The notes beneath the pieces were generated by a model. It made no database searches. It was not told the DNA's origin and saw only the letters and a list, made by a program, of their open reading frames with translations. Shown here piece after piece: positions 20,989 through 25,035 of a stretch of DNA of 25,035 nucleotides. The stretch's first letter is position 1. Every line of letters starts with the position of its first letter. The DNA comes from a virus, in IMG/VR virus record IMGVR_UViG_3300010379_000052, positions 1-25,035 of that record. The stretch is one strand, 5' to 3'. A program made the position numbers and the translations under genes.

Positions 20989-21498
20989 ATGCGAAAACCT
21001 GCCTGGATACCCCGTTTGGTGCAGATAACAGAGGCCTTGGAACGTTCCGATGTCGCTAGCTTCCGGCGTGCCGAAGTGGAGGCCATCTTCGGAATTTCGC
21101 GTTCCGGAGCGAAAACCCTCATCCTCGTCGCGGGTGGCAAGGCGCACGGTAACGAGCTGATTGTGAGCCGCGAAAGCCTGCTCGACTACCTCCGCCACTC
21201 CCCCGCCGCCCAGGATGCCATGCAAGAGCTGGGCCGCCGCAAGCGCCTGGCGCACACGCTCGCCAAGGCGACCGAGGATCTGCGCCTCCACTCGGTCAAA
21301 CTGCCGGTCACGCCGGCGGATCAGTGGACCTTGCTCCGGGACCTCACCTCGATCTCGCTCCAGCCCGGCGAGCTGCGCGTGGTGTACAACGATGCGTACG
21401 ATCTCATGGCGCAGCTCTACCGACTGGCCGTGGCCGCCGGCAACGAGTGGGACGCGTTTGTCCGCGCGTGCTCTGCCTCAAGGGAGGGCGCGGCGTGA
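20989..21498 (+). CDS. HTH-containing hypothetical protein
   Basis: 169 residues, ATG 20989 with AAGGAG directly upstream, TGA. Residues ~23-65 (DVASFRRAEVEAIFGISRSG, then AKTLILVAGGKAHGNELIVS) resemble a winged HTH with a beta wing, followed by SRESLLDYLRHSPA. The C-terminal half is helical (ELGRRKRLAHTLAKATEDLR) and then mixed (ELRVVYNDAYDLMAQLYRLAVAAGNE). Likely a DNA-binding regulator of the early region. A 19-base gap from the previous gene and GTGA coupling to the next keep it in the same operon. Confidence 0.72.
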   Translation: MRKPAWIPRLVQITEALERSDVASFRRAEVEAIFGISRSGAKTLILVAGGKAHGNELIVSRESLLDYLRHSPAAQDAMQELGRRKRLAHTLAKATEDLRLHSVKLPVTPADQWTLLRDLTSISLQPGELRVVYNDAYDLMAQLYRLAVAAGNEWDAFVRACSASREGAA

Positions 21499-21695
21499 AG
21501 TCCGAATCCGACATCCGCGAGATGCTGCGCATCGCCAGGGCGATGGGCAGACCCATGGCGCGCGCTGTGGATGCGCTGCTGTGGGTGCTCGACGAATACC
21601 GGCCGCCGGCTCTCACGCGATCCTACGCATCGCGTCCACCAGAGCTGGATCCGCCGACAGAGGATCCCCGCGACGAGCGCAAAGCGCTACCGTGA
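21495..21695 (+). CDS. Small helical hypothetical protein
   Basis: 66 residues, GTG 21495 overlapping the previous TGA (GTGA), with GGGAGG 9 bases upstream. The first ~35 residues are helical (SESDIREMLRIARAMGRPMARA, VDALLWVLDEY), the rest a Pro/Glu/Asp-rich tail. No family recognised. A longer in-frame ATG start lies inside the previous gene and is not supported. Confidence 0.65.
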   Translation: MKSESDIREMLRIARAMGRPMARAVDALLWVLDEYRPPALTRSYASRPPELDPPTEDPRDERKALP

Positions 21696-21699
21696 GCGG

Positions 21700-21825
21700 A
21701 TGCTCTCCCCCGCCGAACGCGCCGCCGTGGCCCTGGTGCTTGTGTGCGCCCGACGCTACCGCGCCGCTCTTGTCGCCGCCATCGCGCTGCTCGACCAGCA
21801 CAGCGCGCATCCCCGCGCCGCATAA
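21700..21825 (+). CDS. Possible small hydrophobic ORF (41 residues)
   Basis: ATG 21700, TAA 21825, starting 4 bases after the preceding TGA. The product is a hydrophobic/basic helix (LSPAERAAVALVLVCARRYR, then AALVAAIALLDQHSAHPRAA). It could be a short membrane-associated or coiled peptide. The ribosome binding site is poor (GAGCGG). It ends the operon before the long noncoding gap. Confidence 0.42.
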   Translation: MLSPAERAAVALVLVCARRYRAALVAAIALLDQHSAHPRAA

Positions 21826-22139
21826 AAGGATACGGGCGCCTTCGCGCGCGCGCGACCCATGGCGACTCATGGGGCTGCGCCTCGCCTGGCCACGCCCGCG
21901 GGCCTCGGACCGGGCCTCGCACGCGGGAAGTGGCCTATTTGCTGGACTTTTCGGAGGGGTCAGTGCAGCTAACGGTCGTTTGTGGGCGCTTCCGGGGGCG
22001 GCTCTAAGTCCTTTGTTTCGCGGCCTCTATTCGGCCGCTGGGGACTACGTTTGCTGCACACCTGCCATGCCGGGTGTCGCGGCCCCACTGAAGCTTTCGC
22101 CTTTTCTTCAAAAATCTTTCGGCGCGCCTCGTTTTTCTA
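21826..22139. other. Gene-free stretch before the cargo promoter
   Basis: One plus frame stays open through this stretch but reads as low-complexity high-GC shadow coding with no ribosome binding site, so I call no gene. A perfect 6-bp hairpin, GCGGCC (22020-22025) with GGCCGC (22033-22038), has a 7-base loop but no T-run. Base composition shifts to more A/T from about 22090. It may hold the end of the upstream transcript and control sites for the next promoter. Confidence 0.5.
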
Positions 22140-22168
22140 TTGACATCGTGGCCTCATTGAAGCATAAT
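22140..22168 (+). promoter_or_regulatory. Near-consensus sigma-70 promoter
   Basis: TTGACA (22140-22145, perfect -35), a 17-base spacer and CATAAT (22163-22168, 5 of 6 to TATAAT) give a strong housekeeping promoter. The start point would be near 22175, leaving a ~33-base leader with AAGGAG before ATG 22208. It is the best promoter in the window. Confidence 0.82.
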
Positions 22169-22207
22169 CTACTTGAGCTCGCATCCAGCGGGCAAGGAGA
22201 AAAAGAG

Positions 22208-22927
22208 ATGAAGATCAATTACCTCGGTTGCGCGCCAGTCAAATCTGGCAAAGTCGAGATACCAGAAATCAGCACCACCTATGAGCGCGTCACATGCGCG
22301 TACCCCGACCGCATGCCACGCTATTGCCTCCCCAGTTATTCCGGCAGCGGCAAAGGACAGGACCTCGTAGCTGTCTGGCAGTGGGAGCCGGATGGCCACC
22401 CGGCTGGCAGATATGGCACAGGCGATACCGGGATGGACGCTGTAGAGCAGGCGCCCGAAGATGAGCTGCTCCGGCTGTCCCGTGAAATCACCGCTGCCTT
22501 AGACCGCCGCCACGCCGATCCTACTGCCTACCCCGAGTGCGCCGACTACTTCGCTTCTTGCCGCGCCTATGGCGTCATGCTCCGGCAGATCGACGATCAC
22601 TACGCCGCAATCGATGCCTACGATTCAGCCACCGCGCTCCGTCTGATCTCTCGCCGACTGGGACGCCGCTCCACCATCAGCCGAACCGAAATGGCCGACA
22701 TCCTGGCCGACGTGCATCCGCCTGAGATGCAGCAGATGAGTCCCGCGCAGTGGTCGCACGTGCCTCAAGGCATCACCTTTGTCTCGCTGGTAGGAGGTGG
22801 CGTCAGATATGACCAGCCCGGCTCTATGCACCCAATGCAGATGGCTACCGTGAGTTTTATCCCTGCGGGGATGGACTCCGACTATATCCGCTCGCACGCC
22901 GAGCGCGTGGTACGGATCAAGGATTGA
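22208..22927 (+). CDS. Unrecognised cargo-type gene with its own promoter
   Basis: 239 residues, ATG 22208 (AAGGAG 9 bases upstream), TGA 22927. The N-terminal ~100 residues are mixed beta with several Cys (CAPVKSG, CAYPDRMPRYC) and a WQWEPDGHPAG turn. Residues ~85-160 are helical (EDELLRLSREITAALDRRHA; RLISRRLGRRSTISRTEMAD). The C-terminal part is beta (GITFVSLVGGGVRYD; MATVSFIPAGMD). No catalytic motif, signal peptide or membrane span is recognised. An own strong promoter and less GC-rich DNA are typical of phage 'moron' cargo expressed from the prophage (immunity, anti-defence, toxin). That role is inference. Confidence 0.78.
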   Translation: MKINYLGCAPVKSGKVEIPEISTTYERVTCAYPDRMPRYCLPSYSGSGKGQDLVAVWQWEPDGHPAGRYGTGDTGMDAVEQAPEDELLRLSREITAALDRRHADPTAYPECADYFASCRAYGVMLRQIDDHYAAIDAYDSATALRLISRRLGRRSTISRTEMADILADVHPPEMQQMSPAQWSHVPQGITFVSLVGGGVRYDQPGSMHPMQMATVSFIPAGMDSDYIRSHAERVVRIKD

Positions 22928-23070
22928 CCTCCGCCGCGTGTATCACCACTCACGTGGTCTCCGCACCAGGCGGAGCCTGTGGTTGGACGCCACAGCCGGG
23001 GTAGGCAATCCCCGGCAGGCCCCTTGCTGGCCGCCTCCACGCGGCGGGGCTGGAGTAACTGAGAGCCAGC
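22928..23070 (+). ncRNA. Multi-hairpin structured region (candidate RNA or leader)
   Basis: A 10-bp perfect closing stem (CCGCCGCGTG 22931-22940 with CACGCGGCGG 23038-23047) encloses about 97 bases packed with consecutive hairpins: ACCAC/GTGGT (22945-22958), CTCCGC/GCGGAG (22959-22975), CTGTGG/CCACAG (22977-22995), CCGGGG/CCCCGG (22996-23015) and GGCC/GGCC (23018-23032). GCTGG/CCAGC (23049-23070) follows, 15 bases before the next ATG. Nearly every base can pair. It may be a noncoding RNA, a 5' leader controlling the next gene, or a processed spacer; I match it to no known class. Confidence 0.6.
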
Positions 23071-23085
23071 GGAAAGGATAAAAAA

Positions 23086-23619
23086 ATGACGAATCAGGAA
23101 TACAAGATCGGAGAGGAGACGTTGATTCTTGCCCTCCAGGCGCACCGCGACAATGCGGTTGGAAGTATCGTAATAATACCAAACCTGCATATCACCGACT
23201 CGATGTTGGCAGTGGCGCAGATCATTCACCGCGTTTTTTCGAGCCTGCCAGGGGATGAGGCTTTCTTTGACCCCCCCGACGACTGGAACGATTCCGCAAA
23301 AGAGACATTTATGCCAGCAGAACTTCAGCGGTCCGTGACGGGGAGCCCTATCTGGATCACCCCCACTAGCAATCGACGGGTAACCGTAATGAGGACGGAG
23401 GCTCAAATCGACTTCGGTGCTGGATCGCGTTGCGCGGCAGGAGACCTCATGTGCCTCCTTATGTCTGCGAAGATTCCCTTTCGCGCCTACTCCGCTGGCG
23501 GACAGAAGTCCCTGCTTACTGGATGGCAGGCCCGCGATATCATCAGGGAGTCACCGGAGTATGTGGCTCCCCCTATGCAGACAGAGGAATTGACCGACGA
23601 CAAGATCGAGACAACCTGA
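23086..23619 (+). CDS. Unrecognised cargo-type gene, second of pair
   Basis: 177 residues, ATG 23086 after an A-rich leader with GGAAAGGAT, TGA 23619. It is less GC-rich than the early operon. The first ~60 residues look alpha/beta (TLILALQAHRDNAVGSIVII, then LHITDSMLAVAQIIHRVFSS), followed by an acidic loop (DDWNDSAKE) and a mixed C-terminal half with two Cys (SRCAAGDLMCLLM). The C-terminal tail is acidic (EELTDDKIETT). No family recognised. It lies behind the structured region and shares the promoter at 22140 unless that region ends transcription. The two genes may work together. Confidence 0.75.
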   Translation: MTNQEYKIGEETLILALQAHRDNAVGSIVIIPNLHITDSMLAVAQIIHRVFSSLPGDEAFFDPPDDWNDSAKETFMPAELQRSVTGSPIWITPTSNRRVTVMRTEAQIDFGAGSRCAAGDLMCLLMSAKIPFRAYSAGGQKSLLTGWQARDIIRESPEYVAPPMQTEELTDDKIETT

Positions 23620-23630
23620 CCACATGGAGC

Positions 23631-23669
23631 GTCCGGAGGGACACCGGGAGCCGGGGGCGTAACACCCGG
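23631..23669 (+). promoter_or_regulatory. Paired hairpins in the gap before the Cys-rich gene
   Basis: In the 89-base gap 23620-23708, GTCC/GGAC (23631-23642) has a 4-base loop and CCGGG/CCCGG (23651-23669) a 9-base loop. The second resembles the CCGGGG/CCCCGG hairpin at 22996-23015 in stem and loop size. No T-run is present. Confidence 0.4.
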
Positions 23670-23708
23670 ATAAAATGCCTGACCAGCGGAGGAGGTTGAG
23701 GAGACAAT

Positions 23709-24023
23709 GTGCGAATAATTGCGCTGCCCCGAGGGACCATCGACGAGACAGGCCATACGTATGGCTGCCTCAAAGTCAAGGAGTATGCCGGCCTGGACTC
23801 CGGGGGCGGCGCCGCGTGGCTGTGCGACTGTAGCTGCGGCGATCCTGAGTGCCTGCGCCAAGTCAAGGTCCGAGGCGCCAAGCTGCGCGCTGGCCGCGTG
23901 GTGAGCTGCGGGCGGCTGCGCGCCAATGCCGGCGTGAGGCGCGAGGCGCGGATGAAACTGCCGGCGAAGAGGCGTAAGGCTATCGCCCGGATGGGCGCCG
24001 ACGCGCGGATCGCTACCCTCTGA
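23709..24023 (+). CDS. Phage Cys-rich protein of the SCGCL-type family
   Basis: 104 residues. The start is GTG 23709, since GGAGG and GAGGAG lie just upstream; the ATG two bases earlier (23707) opens only a three-codon frame (ATG TGC GAA TAA). The middle segment, GHTYGCLKVKEYAG, WLCDCSCGDPECLRQVKVRG, AKLRAGRVVSCGRL, follows the pattern G-x-x-x-G-x-L-x-V...W-x-C-x-C-x-C-G...V-x-x-x-x-L-x-x-G-x-x-x-S-C-G seen in many phage DNA-associated proteins, often linked to HNH or AP2 domains. The C-terminus is basic. Probably zinc- and nucleic-acid-binding. Its end overlaps the recombinase 3' end by 11 bases, convergently. Confidence 0.72.
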   Translation: MRIIALPRGTIDETGHTYGCLKVKEYAGLDSGGGAAWLCDCSCGDPECLRQVKVRGAKLRAGRVVSCGRLRANAGVRREARMKLPAKRRKAIARMGADARIATL

Positions 24024-24690
24024 GGCCGGCTCGAATCGTGGATTGAGCGACTCCCATTTTGCGGCCGATCTCCCTCCAGCTCAGACCGGATTTGCGGAGC
24101 TGCAGCGCGCGATCGCGCGAGAACACCGTGGGGCGCCGGCCGCCGACCCGTCCCTCCCGGCGAGCTCGCGCCAGGCCGGCCTTGGTCCGCTCGGAGATCT
24201 TCAGTCGTTCCATCTTGGCCATTGCCGCCGACAACGCGATCATCAATTCCCCGAAGACGTCGCCCATCGGTCCCGTGGTGCGGAACTGCGGCTCGGTGTA
24301 GCTCTCGTATTTCACGCCGTATTCCCTCAGCGTCCGCAGGTGTCTGAAGGTTTCCTCGATGCCCTCGCGCGAGAGCCGGTCCAGCGCCCAGGTAACCACC
24401 ACATCGAATTGCTTGCGGCTGGCGTCTCCGAACATGCGGGTGAGGGCGTCGCGGTCGGAATGCTTGCCGGTCTCGTAGTCGATGTATTCGATGGATTCCC
24501 AGTGCTGCGCTTTGGCATAGCGTCTCAGCTCGAGGAGCTGGTTCTCGGCGTCCTGGCCCTCATACCTCGAGCAGTCACAGCCTGAGCGCCGGCAAGAGCC
24601 TTTGCCTTGTGCGTGATCCGTCTTCAGGTGGCCACAGGAGCGTACCGTGCAGGTCTCTTTCGAGACTCGGGCATAGATGGCGACGCGCAT
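24013..24690 (-). CDS. Small serine recombinase (resolvase/invertase family) with Cys-rich insert
   Basis: 225 residues, ATG 24690, TGA. The catalytic domain shows YARVS with Ser10 as nucleophile, NQLLELRRYA (~50-59), YIDYETGKHSDRDALTRM (~69-86), ALDRLSR (~102-108, two Arg of the active site) and the E-helix region ELMIALSAAMAKMERLKISE. The resolvase HTH lies at ~195-223 (ALQLRKSGLSWREIGRKMGV, AQSTIRAGLR). Between the catalytic Ser and the NQ helix is an insertion of about 35 residues holding Cys14, 19, 33, 38, 40 and His21, 26, probably zinc-binding. It may be the prophage integrase, a DNA invertase or resolvase; its size favours the last two. Confidence 0.9.
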   Translation of the reverse strand: MRVAIYARVSKETCTVRSCGHLKTDHAQGKGSCRRSGCDCSRYEGQDAENQLLELRRYAKAQHWESIEYIDYETGKHSDRDALTRMFGDASRKQFDVVVTWALDRLSREGIEETFRHLRTLREYGVKYESYTEPQFRTTGPMGDVFGELMIALSAAMAKMERLKISERTKAGLARARREGRVGGRRPTVFSRDRALQLRKSGLSWREIGRKMGVAQSTIRAGLRG

Positions 24691-24696
24691 ACTGGA

Positions 24697-24891
24697 TCAT
24701 TCGCCCTTGGCGCGGGCCTCCTCGCGGTGCTTGTGCTCCAGCCAGGCCGCGCGGCGCTGGCTGTGGATGAAGTACCGCCCGGTGGTGTAGTGCTGGCCTG
24801 GGAGGGCGTGGCATTGGTCGCCTGCCGGCGCGTGACAGACGGGGCATTTCACCGCTGCCGTGGCTCGGCGGTCTCGGGTGTCGGTTCGCAT
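24697..24891 (-). CDS. Small zinc-finger protein
   Basis: 64 residues, ATG 24891, TGA six bases before the recombinase start. CPVC (~16-19), a further Cys in DQCHALPG (~27) and the His residues in FIHSQRRAAWLEHKHRE fit the small phage zinc motif C-P-x-C-x-A-x-x-G-x-x-C...H-x-x-R. The C-terminal half is a charged helix. Co-transcribed with the recombinase; function unknown. Confidence 0.72.
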   Translation of the reverse strand: MRTDTRDRRATAAVKCPVCHAPAGDQCHALPGQHYTTGRYFIHSQRRAAWLEHKHREEARAKGE

Positions 24892-25035
24892 GTGGTCTCA
24901 GCGATGGGTTCAGCGGCCGTCTCGGCGGCGGGTTCGGCCCTCGGCGAGACGCGAAGTTTTAGCGCGGCCAACACTTTCTTCGCCTCGCGCTCGGGGAACG
25001 CCTGGAGAAGCTGCCAGCACTGCTCGACAGCTTCC
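24849..25035 (-). CDS. C-terminal part of an unknown protein, cut by window edge
   Basis: One minus frame is open from the right edge to TGA at 24849 (61 residues visible) and overlaps the next gene's start by 43 bases. The visible part is a helix (EAVEQCWQLLQAFPEREAKK, VLAALKLRVS) followed by a low-complexity Pro/Glu/Thr/Ala tail. The helix pattern looks like the end of a small regulator or phage accessory protein. The start and identity cannot be seen. Confidence 0.5.
   Translation of the reverse strand, partial: EAVEQCWQLLQAFPEREAKKVLAALKLRVSPRAEPAAETAAEPIAETTCEPTPETAEPRQR

Noticed and set aside
21215-22207. Long open plus frame running into the 239-residue gene
   Set aside because: Low-complexity high-GC shadow; the promoter at 22140 and AAGGAG before 22208 place the real start at 22208.
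22928-23085. Retron, diversity-generating element or group II intron RNA
   Set aside because: No reverse transcriptase, template/variable repeat pair or intron domain V-like hairpin is seen nearby.
24021-24055. tRNA-like GGCTCGAATC motif
   Set aside because: It lies within the recombinase C-terminal codons and no cloverleaf arms are present around it; no tRNA was found elsewhere.

Overview
The window reads as one side of a temperate tailed-phage genome or prophage with high GC content (judged by eye). It falls into two blocks on opposite strands. About 25 tightly packed leftward genes (roughly 15.2 kb down to 1) carry packaging, head, lysis and fibre functions. A rightward block (roughly 16.1-24.0 kb) carries small control, replication and cargo genes. 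A second leftward group at the right edge carries a serine recombinase. Most neighbouring genes overlap by 1-4 bases (ATGA, GTGA or TAATG), so translation is probably coupled. The host is probably Gram-negative: three leftward products start with Sec-type signal peptides, one of them resembles a small outer-membrane barrel, and the lysis enzyme is a lytic transglycosylase. I cannot name the host; Acidobacteriota-like would only be a guess.

Leftward block, in transcription order: two small genes, a zinc protein, a probable small terminase, another zinc protein, a membrane protein, a FliA-like sigma factor, the large terminase, a small Cys-rich protein, a 726-residue portal, a 73-residue protein, a secreted barrel-like protein, two holin-like membrane proteins, an SLT endolysin, two small proteins, a scaffold-like protein, a 319-residue head-region protein, a 192-residue capsid-associated protein, the major capsid protein, a beta-helix protein, a small beta-rich protein, and a fibre-like protein that runs off the left edge. 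The capsid gene contains an in-frame TAG, although TAG is used as an ordinary terminator by at least five other genes here.

Control region (15.19-16.75 kb): a LuxR-type HTH gene overlaps a convergent ribbon-helix-helix gene by 76 bases. Next come a long inverted repeat whose right arm is an ideal G-quadruplex sequence on the minus strand, and an array of four 23-bp direct repeats at exact 23-bp spacing, each with a CCATTGCAATGG-type palindromic core. A C-terminal remnant of a tyrosine recombinase follows. The next large gene looks like a replication initiator with a winged-helix domain, and it contains a fifth near-match to the repeat. Together these suggest the replication origin and the lysis/lysogeny control region.

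Right part: a coupled string of small genes (zinc ribbons, an RMF-like protein, an HNH nuclease, two paralogous excisionase-like DNA-binding proteins) is followed by about 300 bases without a gene. A near-consensus sigma-70 promoter then drives two unrecognised genes separated by a densely structured intergenic region (22928-23070), a likely cargo ('moron') locus. The window closes with a Cys-rich phage protein and the convergent serine recombinase, which carries an unusual Cys/His-rich insertion right after its catalytic serine.
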